Assembly: GCA_963733885.1 (NCBI GenBank)
Contig: CAVTES010000008.1
Location: forward strand, 186,001 to 250,000
Reading direction: 5' to 3'
Length of the DNA: 64,000 nt
DNA from: JACVRW01 sp963733885
Lineage (GTDB): Bacteria > Actinomycetota > Thermoleophilia > Solirubrobacterales > Thermoleophilaceae
Below are positions 16,353 to 25,796 of the stretch, in pieces. Numbering within the stretch: position 1 is the stretch's first letter; every line of letters begins with the position of its first letter. Both the position numbers and the translations under genes were made by a program. The notes below the pieces were generated by a model. That model worked only from the letters and a program-made list of their open reading frames with translations, was not told the DNA's origin and searched no databases.

Positions 16353-17707
16353 GTCGCGTAGAAGACGTTCTTCAGCTCCGTGTAGTGCTCGAGCGCGTGC
16401 GGGCCGAGCTCCCGCCCCGTGCCGGACTGCTTGAAGCCGCCGAACGGCGTGGAGACCCGTACCGAGGTGTTCGAGTTGATCGAGATGACCCCGGTGTCGA
16501 TCGCCCGCGCCACGCGCAGGGCCTTGGCGCCGTCGCGGGTCCAGATCGAGCCCGACAGGCCGTAGATGGTGTCGTTGGCAATCCGCACCGCCTCCTGCTC
16601 GTCGCGGAACGGGATCACGCAGGCCACCGGGCCGAAGATCTCTTCGCGCGCGGCGCGGTCGTCGTTCGAGACGGGGCAGAGAACCGTGGGCGGGAACCAG
16701 TAGCCGCGGCCCTCGGGCGCGCTGCCGCGAATCGCCACGGGTGCGTCGCCGTTCGCGTAGGAGGCCACGGTCTCGCGCTGGTCGGCCGAGATCAGCGGCC
16801 CCATCTCGGTGGCGTCGTCGAGCGGATCGCCCACCCTGATCGCCTCCACCTCCTCCTCGAGCGCGGCCATGAAGCTGTCGAGGGCGGAGCGCTCGACCAG
16901 GATGCGCGAGCGGGCACAGCAGTCCTGGCCGGCGTTGCCGAACACGGCCATCGGCGCGGCCGCGGCCGCCTGCTCGAGGTCGGCGTCGGCGAAGATCACG
17001 TTGGCGGACTTCCCACCCAGCTCGAGCGTCACCCGCTTGACCGTCTCGGCCGCCCGCGCCGCGATCCGCCGCCCGACCTCGGTCGACCCGGTGAACGCGA
17101 CCTTGGCCACGTCGGGGTGCTCCACGATCCGCTCCCCCACCACGCCGCCGCTTCCGACCACCACGTTAAGCACGCCCTCCGGCGCACCGGCCTCGACCGC
17201 GATCCGCTCCAGCTCGACCGCCGTGAGCGGGGTCAGCGCGGCCGGCTTCAGCACCACCGTGTTTCCAGCCGCGAGCGCCGGGCCGAGCTTCCACGAGGCG
17301 ATCGGCAGCGGGAAGTTCCACGGCGTGATCAGGCCGACCACGCCGAGCGGCTCGCGGAACGTGAAGTCGACACCGCCGGCGACCGGGATCGTGTCGCCCA
17401 GCAGCCGCTCGGGGGCGCCCGCGTAGTAGTCGAACACGTCGGCCACCATCCCGACCTCGCCGCGCGCGTCCGAGATCGGCTTGCCGACGTTGCGGGCCTC
17501 GAGCCGGGCCAGGTCCTCGTCGCGGTCGCGCACTGCCGCCGCAACGGCGCGCATGAGCGCCGCGCGCTCGCCGGGTGCCACGCGACGCCAGGCCGGGAAG
17601 GCCTCGCGCGCCCGGGCGATCGCGGCGTCGGTCTCCTCCACCCCGGCCTGCGGCAGCTCGGCCATCACCTCCTCGGTGGCGGGCTCCACGACCTTCAGGA
17701 CACTCAC
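16349..17707 (-). CDS. NAD(P)-dependent aldehyde dehydrogenase (PuuC-like role)
   Basis: A 452-residue ALDH-superfamily enzyme. Visible features: TPWNFPLPIASWKLGPALAA (cofactor and catalytic Asn), GSTEVGRRI, the general base Glu in LELGGKS and the catalytic Cys in GQDCCARSR. Also EEIFGPV and PFGGFKQSGTGRELG. In the operon it follows the gamma-glutamyl ligase and hydrolase genes, so it may oxidise gamma-glutamyl-aminobutyraldehyde or a similar aldehyde. GTG start overlaps the upstream stop (GTGA). Enzyme class is firm; substrate is inferred from context. Confidence 0.94.
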   Translation of the reverse strand: MSVLKVVEPATEEVMAELPQAGVEETDAAIARAREAFPAWRRVAPGERAALMRAVAAAVRDRDEDLARLEARNVGKPISDARGEVGMVADVFDYYAGAPERLLGDTIPVAGGVDFTFREPLGVVGLITPWNFPLPIASWKLGPALAAGNTVVLKPAALTPLTAVELERIAVEAGAPEGVLNVVVGSGGVVGERIVEHPDVAKVAFTGSTEVGRRIAARAAETVKRVTLELGGKSANVIFADADLEQAAAAAPMAVFGNAGQDCCARSRILVERSALDSFMAALEEEVEAIRVGDPLDDATEMGPLISADQRETVASYANGDAPVAIRGSAPEGRGYWFPPTVLCPVSNDDRAAREEIFGPVACVIPFRDEQEAVRIANDTIYGLSGSIWTRDGAKALRVARAIDTGVISINSNTSVRVSTPFGGFKQSGTGRELGPHALEHYTELKNVFYAT

Positions 17708-18447
17708 CGGGTGACCGCCTCGCTGCGCTCGCGGGCCGCCTCCACCAGCGAGCCCACCACGCGGCTTCGCTCGTCGGCCTCCGGATGCCAGAGCACGCCG
17801 AGGGCGTACGACTCACCCCCAAGCTCGATCGTCTCGACGATGCCGTCCCCGGTCGCCCAGCCGGTGGCCGTCAGGCCCTCGCCCAGCTCGTCGACGCCCT
17901 GGTGATGGTGCGACTTCACGGCCGTCGTCTCCGCCCCGACGGCACGCGCCGCCAGCGAGCCGTCCTCGAGCCGGACCTCGTGGTCGCTGAACACCCCGGG
18001 CGTGTGGCAGTGGTCGCCGTGGCCGACCCGCTCGGGAAGGTGCTGGTCGAGCGTGCCGCCGAGGGCCACGTTCAGCATCTGCATGCCGCGGCAGATGCCG
18101 AGCACCGGGAGCCCGCGCTCGATCGCCCGATGCGCCAGCGCCAGCTCGAAGCGGTCTCGCTCGGGCCACGTTCCGCGCGTCTTCGGGTGCGGGCGGGCGC
18201 CGTAGCTTGCGGGGTCCAGGTCGGAGCCGCCGGCCAGCACCAGACCGTCGATCAGGTCGAGCAGCGCGTCCGGCCGCTCGGCCACGCTGTCGTCGGGCGG
18301 CAGGAGCAGCACGATCCCGCCGGCGCCCTGCACCGCGAGTGAGTAGGAGCGCGGCGAGAGGTTGCAGGGCTCGTCCTCCCACGCGCGCCATGACGCCCGC
18401 TCCACGGCCGCGCAGATGCCGATCACCGGTCGCCGGATCACCGTCAC
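17704..18447 (-). CDS. Gamma-glutamyl-gamma-aminobutyrate hydrolase-like peptidase C26 (PuuD-like)
   Basis: A 247-residue class I glutamine amidotransferase-fold hydrolase. The catalytic Cys is in LGICRGMQMLNVALGG, with DQHLPE and HPV-like segments, and His/Glu in GVLWHPEADERS. SHHHQGVDELG is the substrate-side loop typical of C26 peptidases. It would remove the gamma-glutamyl group at the end of the pathway begun by the ligase encoded just upstream. GTG start and upstream TGA overlap as GTGA. Confidence 0.93.
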   Translation of the reverse strand: MTVIRRPVIGICAAVERASWRAWEDEPCNLSPRSYSLAVQGAGGIVLLLPPDDSVAERPDALLDLIDGLVLAGGSDLDPASYGARPHPKTRGTWPERDRFELALAHRAIERGLPVLGICRGMQMLNVALGGTLDQHLPERVGHGDHCHTPGVFSDHEVRLEDGSLAARAVGAETTAVKSHHHQGVDELGEGLTATGWATGDGIVETIELGGESYALGVLWHPEADERSRVVGSLVEAARERSEAVTR

Positions 18448-19772
18448 AGCCGTTCGAAGCCCCGGAACTTCTCCCAGTCGGTCACCGCCGTCTCAAGCGC
18501 CTCCAGCTCGATCCGGGCTCGGTTGAGGTAGTGATCCACCACCTCCTGCCCGAAGGCATCGCGCGCGATCTTCGAGTCGGCGAACAGGTCGCGGGCCGCG
18601 TACAGCGTGTGGGGCACGTGCGGCTTGTCGGACTCGTAGGCGTTGCCCTCGAAGGCCGGCTCCAGCTCGAGTTCGTGCTCGATGCCGTGCAGACCGGCGG
18701 CGATGGTAGCGGCGAGGGCGATGTAGGGGTTCACGTCCGCGCCGGGCAGACGGTTCTCCGCGCGCAGCCCCTGGCCGTGCCCCACCACGCGCATCGAGCA
18801 GGTGCGGTTGTCCTTGCCCCACGCGACCGCGGTCGGGGCGAACGACCCCGGCACGAAGCGCTTGTACGAGTTCACGTGCGGGGCGAAGCAAAGCGTCAGC
18901 TCACGGAGACAGGCGAGCTGGCCGGCCAGGAACCGCTCGAAGGTGGTGCGGTCCTCGGCGAACACGTTGCCCCCGCCCTCTTGCGAGAGCGAGCAGTGGA
19001 TGTGGCACGAGTTGCCCTCGCGCTCGTCGAGCTTCGCCATGTAGGTGATCGACATGCCCTCCTGCGCGGCGATCTCCTTGGCGCCCGTCTTGTAGATCGC
19101 GTGGTTGTCGGCCGTGGCGAGAGCCTCGTCCCAGTGGAAGTTGATCTCGTGCTGGCCGAAGTTGCACTCGCCCTTCGAGTTCTCGACCCGCATGCCGGCG
19201 CCCATCATCGAGTTGCGGATGCGCCGGATCAGCGGCTCGACGCGGGCCGTGCCGAGCATCGAGTAGTCCACGTTGTACTGGTTGGCCGGCTCGAGGTCCC
19301 GGTAGGCCTTGTTCCAGGCCTCCTCGTAGCTGTCCCGGAAGACGATGAACTCGAGCTCCGTGCCGGCCATGGCCGTCCAGCCGCGCTCGGCCAGGCGGGC
19401 CAGCTGGCGGCGCAGGATCTGGCGCGGCGAGGCCACCACGTCCGAGCCGTCCTCCCAGGCCAGGTCCGCCATCAGCAGCACGGTGCCCTCGTGCCACGGG
19501 ATCCGCCGCAGCGTCGATTCGTCGGGCTTCAGCACGAAGTCGCCGTAGCCGAGCGACCAGCCAGACATCTCGTAACCGTCCACGGTGTTCATGTCCACGT
19601 CCACGGCGAGCAGGTAGTTGCAGGCCTCGGCGTCGTGCTCCACGACCGTGTCGAGGAAGTGCCGCGCGGTGAAGCGCTTGCCCTGAAGGCGGCCCTCCAT
19701 GTCGGCGATGCAGAGCAGCACCGTGTCGATCGTGCCCTCGTCCGCAGCGCTTCGGAGCTCCTCGAGCGTCAT
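18444..19772 (-). CDS. Glutamine-synthetase-family gamma-glutamyl ligase (PuuA/GlnA3-like)
   Basis: A 442-residue protein of the glutamine synthetase fold. Seen are MEGRLQGKRF at the N-terminus, the metal-binding Glu region GTELEFIVF, FGQHEINFHW, the HIHCSL segment, APHVNSYKRFVPGSFAP and the late Arg/Glu motif RVVGHGQGLRAENRLPGAD. True glutamine synthetase would show NRSA near the ammonium site; NRTC and the operon context indicate an amine ligase. It would gamma-glutamylate putrescine, a polyamine or ethanolamine with ATP. First gene of the operon; ATG 19772 has GAGAGGG upstream. Divergent from the FGGY kinase. Confidence 0.92.
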   Translation of the reverse strand: MTLEELRSAADEGTIDTVLLCIADMEGRLQGKRFTARHFLDTVVEHDAEACNYLLAVDVDMNTVDGYEMSGWSLGYGDFVLKPDESTLRRIPWHEGTVLLMADLAWEDGSDVVASPRQILRRQLARLAERGWTAMAGTELEFIVFRDSYEEAWNKAYRDLEPANQYNVDYSMLGTARVEPLIRRIRNSMMGAGMRVENSKGECNFGQHEINFHWDEALATADNHAIYKTGAKEIAAQEGMSITYMAKLDEREGNSCHIHCSLSQEGGGNVFAEDRTTFERFLAGQLACLRELTLCFAPHVNSYKRFVPGSFAPTAVAWGKDNRTCSMRVVGHGQGLRAENRLPGADVNPYIALAATIAAGLHGIEHELELEPAFEGNAYESDKPHVPHTLYAARDLFADSKIARDAFGQEVVDHYLNRARIELEALETAVTDWEKFRGFERL

Positions 19773-19792
19773 CGTCCCTCTCGCAGTAAGGT

Positions 19793-21262
19793 TTGTTCGG
19801 CCGACCTTTGCGCACTCTACTTGGGATCGACGAGGGGACGACCGGCGTCAAGGCGGCGCTGTTCGACGAGCAGTTGCGCCCTATCCGTGAGGCTCGCCGC
19901 GACAAGGTGAACCGGCACCCGCGCGCGGGCTGGGTCGAGCAGGACGGCGAGGAGGTGCTGGCCGCCGTGGTCGAGGCTGTGGCCGAGCTGCTCGAGGACG
20001 CGCCCGGCGAGGTGGTCGCCTGCGGGCTCGACCACCAGGGCGAGTCGGTGCTTGCATGGGACGCCGAGAGCGGCACGCCGCTGACCCCGATCGTCGTGTG
20101 GCAGGACAAGCGCTCCCAGGGGGTGCTCGACCGGCTCGGCGCCCACGAGGACGAGATCCACGAGCTGAGCGGGCTGCCTTTCGACCCCTACTTCTCGGCC
20201 GCGAAGCTGGCCTGGCTGCTCGAGCACGACGAGGGCGTGCAACGGGCCCGCGAGCAGGGCAGCCTGCGCATGGGCACCGTCGATTCGTTCCTCTGCGACC
20301 GGCTCGGCGCCGGATTCGCCACCGACGCGTCCACCGCGTCCCGCACCCAGCTCCACGCGCTCGGCAGGCCCGGCTTCGACGCGCGGCTCGGCGAGCTCTT
20401 CGGCGTACCCCTGGACGTGCTGCCCGAGGTGCGCTCCACCGCCGGCGAGCTCGGCACGCTTCGCCACGAGTCGTGGCCGGTGGAGCTGCCCCTGTGCGGC
20501 CAGGTGGTGGACCAGCAGGCGGCGCTCGCTGGCGCGGGCTGCGTGACCCCGGGGCGCGTGAAGGCCACCTATGGGACCGGCGTGTTCGTGCTCGGCCACG
20601 CCGGTAGCGAGGTGCCCCGGCCCGCCGGCGGGCTGCTGCCCACCGTTGCCTGGGCGGTCGACGGCCACACCGAGTACGCCATCGACGGCGGTGTCTTCGC
20701 CGCCGGGGCGATGCTCGAGTGGATGTGCCGCGAGTTGGGCATGGCCGAGCGCCCCGCCGCGCTGGCCGAGCTCGCGCGCGAGGTAAAGGACAGCGCCGGG
20801 GCCCGGGTGCTGCCGGGCCTGGCGGGCATCGGCGCGCCGTGGTGGCGCCCGAATGCGCGCGCGGTCCTGTCGGGAATTCACGGCGGCACCACCCGCGCGC
20901 ACGTGGCACGCGCCGCGCTGGAGGGGATCGCCTGGCGGGTGGCGGACGTGGTGGCCGCGATGCGGGAGGGCGTGGAGGTGAGCTCGCTGCGCGTGGACGG
21001 TGGCCTCACGAACGAGCCGCTGCTGCTCCAGCTCCAGGCCGACACGACCGGTGTGCGTGTCGACGCCGCCGGGGCGGACGCCACGGTGCTCGGCGCTGCC
21101 GCGTTGGCCGCAGTGGGCTCGGGCACGATCGGCTCGCTGACCGAGGCGGCGGAGCTGCTGCCGGTGGACCGCTCGGTCGAGCCGCGCCGCGACCGCGCCT
21201 GGCGCGACGCCGAGCACGCGCGCTGGCGCGCGTTCGTGGAGGCCGCTGCGGATCTGGCCTAG
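19793..21262 (+). CDS. FGGY family carbohydrate kinase
   Basis: About 489 residues with the FGGY two-domain actin-like fold. Phosphate-1 loop is LLGIDEGTTGVKAALFD, then GLDHQGESVLAWD and PIVVWQDKRS like glycerol kinase. The C-terminal domain has GTGVFVLGH, IDGGVFAAGAMLEWM, GIGAPWW and RVDGGLTNEPLLLQLQAD. Glycerol kinase is the closest textbook member, but sugar or polyol substrates are equally possible. Start is TTG 19793 or TTG 19808, the latter giving the family-like MRTLLGIDEG. It diverges from the amine operon with 20 nt between starts. Confidence 0.92.
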   Translation: MFGRPLRTLLGIDEGTTGVKAALFDEQLRPIREARRDKVNRHPRAGWVEQDGEEVLAAVVEAVAELLEDAPGEVVACGLDHQGESVLAWDAESGTPLTPIVVWQDKRSQGVLDRLGAHEDEIHELSGLPFDPYFSAAKLAWLLEHDEGVQRAREQGSLRMGTVDSFLCDRLGAGFATDASTASRTQLHALGRPGFDARLGELFGVPLDVLPEVRSTAGELGTLRHESWPVELPLCGQVVDQQAALAGAGCVTPGRVKATYGTGVFVLGHAGSEVPRPAGGLLPTVAWAVDGHTEYAIDGGVFAAGAMLEWMCRELGMAERPAALAELAREVKDSAGARVLPGLAGIGAPWWRPNARAVLSGIHGGTTRAHVARAALEGIAWRVADVVAAMREGVEVSSLRVDGGLTNEPLLLQLQADTTGVRVDAAGADATVLGAAALAAVGSGTIGSLTEAAELLPVDRSVEPRRDRAWRDAEHARWRAFVEAAADLA

Positions 21263-22896
21263 GTCGTGGCCGGGGTCGCCGGCGGCGCGCCCTCAGGCGG
21301 CTGCTCGGGCGCGTCGATGTCCTTGACGCCAATGCCCTCGTCGAACTCGATCGTCCGGATCGGACCCTTGTAGCGCTTGTTGGCGCCTCCGAACCAGGCC
21401 AGCGTTATGGCGACCGCCACGACGCCCACGACCAGCGGCGTGTAGTTGAACGCATTCCAGTCGAAGTCGGACTCCCACGGCACGCCCGTGCTGTAGAAGG
21501 GAAGGCAGAACACGATCACCATGAGGCAGGTCCACACCACGGCGATCGGGTTCATCCACTTCCACTTGCTGCCGAGGTTCCACGAGCCCTGCTTGAACGA
21601 CTCGCCCGCGCGCCAGCGCAGGTACGTGGGCGCCACGTACGCGATGTAGAGACCGATCGTGCCGATCGACGTGACCGCGAAGAAGGCGACCGGGGGAACG
21701 ATCGCCCCCTTGCCCGGCAGCGCCGGGACCGTGATCAGGAAGGCCAACAGGCAGCTGCCGAGCACGGCCATCACCGGCACGCCCTTGGAGTTGACCCGGC
21801 TCCACAGCCGCCAGCCCGGTACGGCACGGTCGCGCGAGAACGCGAAGAAGGTGCGCGAGCAGCTCGTGACGCACGCCATGCCACAGAACAGCTGGCCGAT
21901 GGTCGCGATCAGGATGATGGCCTCGGCCCAGTTCTGGTTCATCTCCGCTGACGTGAACACCGAGATCGAGGTTCCGGCGGCATCGTTGATCGCCGCCACG
22001 TCGGTCGCGGCGAACGTGATTGCGAGCAGCACGAACCAGCCGATCAGCGCCGACGAGGCGACGGACTGCCAGACGCCCTTGGCGGCTGCCTGCTCTGCCT
22101 CGTGGGTCTCCTCGGCGACGTGGGCGGAGGCGTCGTAACCGGTGATCGTGTACATCGTCAGAAGGAAGCCAGTGGGCAGGATGTACCACCAGTACATGCT
22201 TATCGGGAAGCCCGAGTTGTTGATCCGCTCGGTGAAGACGAAGTCCGCGCTCTGGTGGCGGTCCGGGACGAAGACGAGGATGCCGATGATGATCGCCACC
22301 CCGATCACGTGCCAGAACACCGAGATGTTGCTGAACAGCGCGACGAGGTGGGACGAGTAGATGTTGATCGCCGCGTGCAGCGCCAAGATCAACACGAACA
22401 CCCAGAAGACCTCGGCCAGCACGTGCTGGTCGTCGGCGAAGTTGACGAAGCCGAGGTCCCAACCCCAGAGCCCGAACAGCTGGGTCGCGAAGAACGCGCA
22501 GACGTAGTCCACCGACGCCACGATTCCGATCAGTCCGAGCACGTTGAACCAGCCCGTGAACCACGACCAGCCCGCACCGCCGAGCCGGTGGGCCCACCAG
22601 TACGGGCCTCCGGCTGTGGGGAAGGCCGAGGCGAGCTCGGACATGCTGAAGGCGACCGTGAGGATGATCAGCGCGACGAGCGGCCAGCCCCATGAGATCG
22701 CGATCGGGCCGCCGAGGTTCCAGGCCTGGCTATAGACGGTGAAGCAGCCCGCCAGCACCGAGATGATCGAGAACGAGATCGCGAAGTTCGAGAACTGCGA
22801 CCAGCCCCGGTTCAGCTCCTGCTTGTAGCCAAGCTCGGCGAGCTTTCGCTCGTCCTGGTCCATGGCATCGTGCCGGTCCGTCGTCTCGTCCGCCAT
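21259..22896 (-). CDS. APC superfamily amino acid/amine permease
   Basis: A 545-residue protein with 12 predicted membrane helices. The start of the transport domain reads LGYKQELNRGWSQFSNFAISFSI, typical of the GABA/choline/polyamine branch (BAT/ACT type). Also PTAGGPYWWAHRLGG, the GYDASAHVAEET loop and CSRTFFAFSRDRAVPGW. Placed beside the gamma-glutamylation operon it is the likely importer of the amine. ATG 22896 has a good GAGGAGG upstream. Its stop overlaps the FGGY kinase stop by 4 nt. Confidence 0.94.
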   Translation of the reverse strand: MADETTDRHDAMDQDERKLAELGYKQELNRGWSQFSNFAISFSIISVLAGCFTVYSQAWNLGGPIAISWGWPLVALIILTVAFSMSELASAFPTAGGPYWWAHRLGGAGWSWFTGWFNVLGLIGIVASVDYVCAFFATQLFGLWGWDLGFVNFADDQHVLAEVFWVFVLILALHAAINIYSSHLVALFSNISVFWHVIGVAIIIGILVFVPDRHQSADFVFTERINNSGFPISMYWWYILPTGFLLTMYTITGYDASAHVAEETHEAEQAAAKGVWQSVASSALIGWFVLLAITFAATDVAAINDAAGTSISVFTSAEMNQNWAEAIILIATIGQLFCGMACVTSCSRTFFAFSRDRAVPGWRLWSRVNSKGVPVMAVLGSCLLAFLITVPALPGKGAIVPPVAFFAVTSIGTIGLYIAYVAPTYLRWRAGESFKQGSWNLGSKWKWMNPIAVVWTCLMVIVFCLPFYSTGVPWESDFDWNAFNYTPLVVGVVAVAITLAWFGGANKRYKGPIRTIEFDEGIGVKDIDAPEQPPEGAPPATPATT

Positions 22897-23001
22897 CCGC
22901 GTGCCCTCCTCGTCCGCGAGTCCACCGGCGCCAAAGGTCTGGCACCCGGACCTTCAGCGGCGACTGTAAGCGCATGTGCGGATGGACGCAAGCGCCGGGA
23001 G

Positions 23002-24801
23002 CTAGTGTGCGAGCGCGCCGATCACCTCCTGCCACCACGCTCGCGCGGTGTCGTCCTTCTCGCGCGCCAGCTGGCGGCGGGCGTAGGCCTGGATCTGCCG
23101 CGGGCTGCCCACCGCGACCGTTGGGCCTGTCACGGCAAAGCGGCCGTCCGTCAACGAGACGAGGGCCCCGCGGGTCTCGCGACGAGTGCGCAGGTGCTCC
23201 CGCACTTCGAAACCGTCGATCTCGCTCGGGTAGCCCGGATCGCCGTCCCGCTCCTCGTCCCAGCGGCGCGAGGTGAAGACAGAGGAGCCCTTCAGCCGCC
23301 CCCGCGGCAACTCGTCGCCAACCACCGGTCCCGAGCCCCAGCGCGTGACCACCTCGTCCATGCGCGCGGCCACCTCGGAGCGCACCACCACGTGCAGCCG
23401 GTCGCCGGCCTCCACCCGCGTCGAGCCGCGCGGCAGCACCGCCTCCTCGCCGCGCACGATCACCGACAACAGCGCGTCGCGCGGAAGGCCTAGCTCGCGA
23501 ACGCGGTGCCCGACCACCGCGTCCTCGGCGCCCACCGGGTATTCCATGATCTCGGCGCCCAGCCGCCGGATCGTCCCGGTCTCGGTAAGCGGGCGCGGCA
23601 GCGCGGGCTCACTGGTGGTCACGCCGAGGCGCCTGGCGATCGGCTCGAAGGTCGTGCCCTGGAGCAGCGTCGAGATCACTACTGCGAAGAAGACGATGTT
23701 GAAGAACTCCTCGCTGTTCGGCACGTCGTCGATGACCGGGAAGGTGGCCAGCACGACGGGCACTGCGCCGCGCAGGCCGGCCCAGCCGAGCACCAGGCGG
23801 TCGGCCGCCGAGAATCGGTCGAACGACGTGCTCACGACAGTCGCGGCCGGCCGCGCGATCAGCACCAGCACTAGCGCGAGCGCGGTTCCCTCCACGGCGA
23901 CGTCGCCCAGCTCGCTCGGGAAGACGAGCAGACCGAGCGAGAGGAACATCGCGATCTGCGCCACCCACCCAAGGCCCTCGTGGAACACCGTGACCGTGCG
24001 TTTGGCGGGGATCCGGGCCGAGCCCAGCGTCAGCCCCGCGAGATAGGCGGCCAGAAAGCCGGAGCCGTGCAGCTCGTCGGCGGCTCCGTACGCGATGGCG
24101 GCTGTGGCGAGCGTCGCGACCGGGTACAGCCCGGCCGTTTCGAACCGGACCCGCCTCAACCCCTGCACCGCGAGCCAACCGACGGCGACTCCCGCGGCTG
24201 CGCCGATGCCGAGCTCCAACACGAACAGGAGGGCCATGTCTGCAGCGCCGAAAGTGTCGTCCTGAATCCACTCGACGAAGCCGACCACGAGCAGCACGGC
24301 AACCGGGTCATTGAGCCCCGCCTCGCCCTCCAGCGTGCGGGCAAGCGGGCGCCGGAGGGTCGACCCGCGAAGCAGCGCGAAGATCGCGGCCCCGTCGGTG
24401 GAGGCGATGATCGAGCCGAGCAGCAGTCCCTCGAGCGTGCTCAGGTCGAAAAGCCAGATCGCGGCCACGCCGGTGATCGCCGCGGTGAGGAAGGTGCCGA
24501 CCAGGGCGAGGCTGAGCGCCGGCCGCAGCACCGGGCGGATCTCGTCGAACCCTGCGCTGAGGCCGCCCTCGAACAGGATCAACACCAGTGCGACGACCCC
24601 GATCGTGCGCGCCAGTTCGTAGTCCTCCTCCGTGCGGCCGAACTCGATCCAGCCCGTCACGTCCGAGCCGATGACCACCCCGATCGCCAGGAAGAGGAGA
24701 AGGCCGGGCAGCCGGACGCGTGCGGCGAGAAGGGACGCCGCGATACCGGCAGCGAGGAGTGCCCCCGCGACGAGGATCAGCTCGCCGTCGGTCACGGCCA
24801 C
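23002..24801 (-). CDS. CPA1 family K+(Na+)/H+ antiporter with RCK C-terminal domain
   Basis: A 599-residue protein. The first about 390 residues have 12-13 membrane helices with IASTDGAAIFALLRGS and GEAGLNDPVAVLLV (ion-binding Asp region) and LGWAGLRGAVPVVLA. A TrkA-C/RCK domain follows at about 400-480 (VVGHRVRELGLPRDALLSVIVR to GDRLHVVVR), then a C-terminal extension. This matches NhaP2/CvrA-type potassium/proton antiporters. GTG 24801 is used. It exchanges cations for protons at the cytoplasmic membrane and may be gated by a ligand at the RCK domain. Confidence 0.94.
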   Translation of the reverse strand: MAVTDGELILVAGALLAAGIAASLLAARVRLPGLLLFLAIGVVIGSDVTGWIEFGRTEEDYELARTIGVVALVLILFEGGLSAGFDEIRPVLRPALSLALVGTFLTAAITGVAAIWLFDLSTLEGLLLGSIIASTDGAAIFALLRGSTLRRPLARTLEGEAGLNDPVAVLLVVGFVEWIQDDTFGAADMALLFVLELGIGAAAGVAVGWLAVQGLRRVRFETAGLYPVATLATAAIAYGAADELHGSGFLAAYLAGLTLGSARIPAKRTVTVFHEGLGWVAQIAMFLSLGLLVFPSELGDVAVEGTALALVLVLIARPAATVVSTSFDRFSAADRLVLGWAGLRGAVPVVLATFPVIDDVPNSEEFFNIVFFAVVISTLLQGTTFEPIARRLGVTTSEPALPRPLTETGTIRRLGAEIMEYPVGAEDAVVGHRVRELGLPRDALLSVIVRGEEAVLPRGSTRVEAGDRLHVVVRSEVAARMDEVVTRWGSGPVVGDELPRGRLKGSSVFTSRRWDEERDGDPGYPSEIDGFEVREHLRTRRETRGALVSLTDGRFAVTGPTVAVGSPRQIQAYARRQLAREKDDTARAWWQEVIGALAH

Positions 24802-24845
24802 GAGACTGCCAGACCTTGTTAACGCCGCGCCTTACGGCTGAGGAC

Positions 24846-24851
24846 TAGCCT
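24846..24851 (+). promoter_or_regulatory. Leaderless -10 box (TAGCCT) for the kinase-like gene
   Basis: TAGCCT ends 6 nt before ATG 24858, so transcription would start on or beside the A of the start codon. No Shine-Dalgarno is present. Confidence 0.5.
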
Positions 24852-24857
24852 GACGCC

Positions 24858-25796
24858 ATGCACGAGGAGATCTCGATCCCGGAGCTGACCGAGGCGGTCG
24901 CTCGGCTCTCGGCTCTGCTGGGCCCGCGGGAGGGCGGCGTCCTGCCCCTGGAGGGCGGGATCACCAATCGGAATTTCCGCGTGAACTTCGGCGGCACGGA
25001 CTACGTCGTGCGGCTGCCGGGCAAGGACACCGAGCTGCTCGGGATCAACCGGGAGGCCGAGCGCCTCGCCACCAGGACGGCGGCCGAGCTCCATCTCGGC
25101 CCGAAGGTGGCCGCGATGCTCGACCAGCCGGCCTGCCTCGTGACCTGCTTTGTCGAGAGCCGCGAGGTGACGTCCGCCGAGCTACGCGAACCCGCCTATC
25201 TCGACGAGGTCGGAAAGGGGATGCGCGCGTTTCACGAATCGGGGCTCGAGCTCCCGAGGGACTTCTACGTCTCGGAGATCGTGAGCGAGTACGCGGACGT
25301 CTCGCAAGGCCGCGGCGGTTCGCTGCCGGGGGGCTTCCACCACGCGCGCGACTGCGCGCGCAAGGTGGTGAAGGCGGTGCGCAAGAACGCCGAGCACCAG
25401 CCCCTTCCCTGCCACAACGACCTCCTCACGGCGAATTTCCTGCATGACGGCGAGCGCATCGTGATCGTCGACTGGGAGTACGCCGGGATGGGGGATCCCT
25501 TCTTCGACCTCGGCAATTTCGCTGTGAACAACGAGCTCGGCGATGCCGAGGAGGAGCGCCTGCTCGCGGCATACTTCGGCGAGCGGGCCACACCGCGCCG
25601 GAAAGCCGCGCTCAAGCTGTTCCGCTTCATGTCCGACTTCCGCGAGGCGATGTGGGGCGTGGTGCAGACCAGCGTCTCCGAGCTCGACTTCGACTTCGGC
25701 GGATACGCGGACAAGCACTTCAAGCGCCTCGCCGAGACGAGCGAGGACGCGCGGTTCAAGGGCTGGCTCAAGGAGGCCGGTGGCCGCTCTCCGTGA
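24858..25796 (+). CDS. Choline/aminoglycoside-kinase-like phosphotransferase
   Basis: A 312-residue protein of the APH/choline kinase fold. The N-lobe has LEGGITNRNFRVNFGG and YVVRLPGKDTELLGINREAE; the catalytic loop is PCHNDLLTANFL and the metal site IVDWEYAGMGDPFFDLGNFA. The pattern GGITNRN and HND...N is of choline/ethanolamine-kinase-like proteins. The next gene, an FAD-GcvT oxidoreductase, overlaps its end, so it may phosphorylate or handle an amino alcohol in the same pathway. Substrate not proven. Confidence 0.92.
   Translation: MHEEISIPELTEAVARLSALLGPREGGVLPLEGGITNRNFRVNFGGTDYVVRLPGKDTELLGINREAERLATRTAAELHLGPKVAAMLDQPACLVTCFVESREVTSAELREPAYLDEVGKGMRAFHESGLELPRDFYVSEIVSEYADVSQGRGGSLPGGFHHARDCARKVVKAVRKNAEHQPLPCHNDLLTANFLHDGERIVIVDWEYAGMGDPFFDLGNFAVNNELGDAEEERLLAAYFGERATPRRKAALKLFRFMSDFREAMWGVVQTSVSELDFDFGGYADKHFKRLAETSEDARFKGWLKEAGGRSP

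Noticed and set aside
22897..23001. Riboswitch or leader between the permease and antiporter genes
   Set aside because: Only a normal ribosome site is visible for the permease; no conserved stem pattern was seen in the 105 bp.
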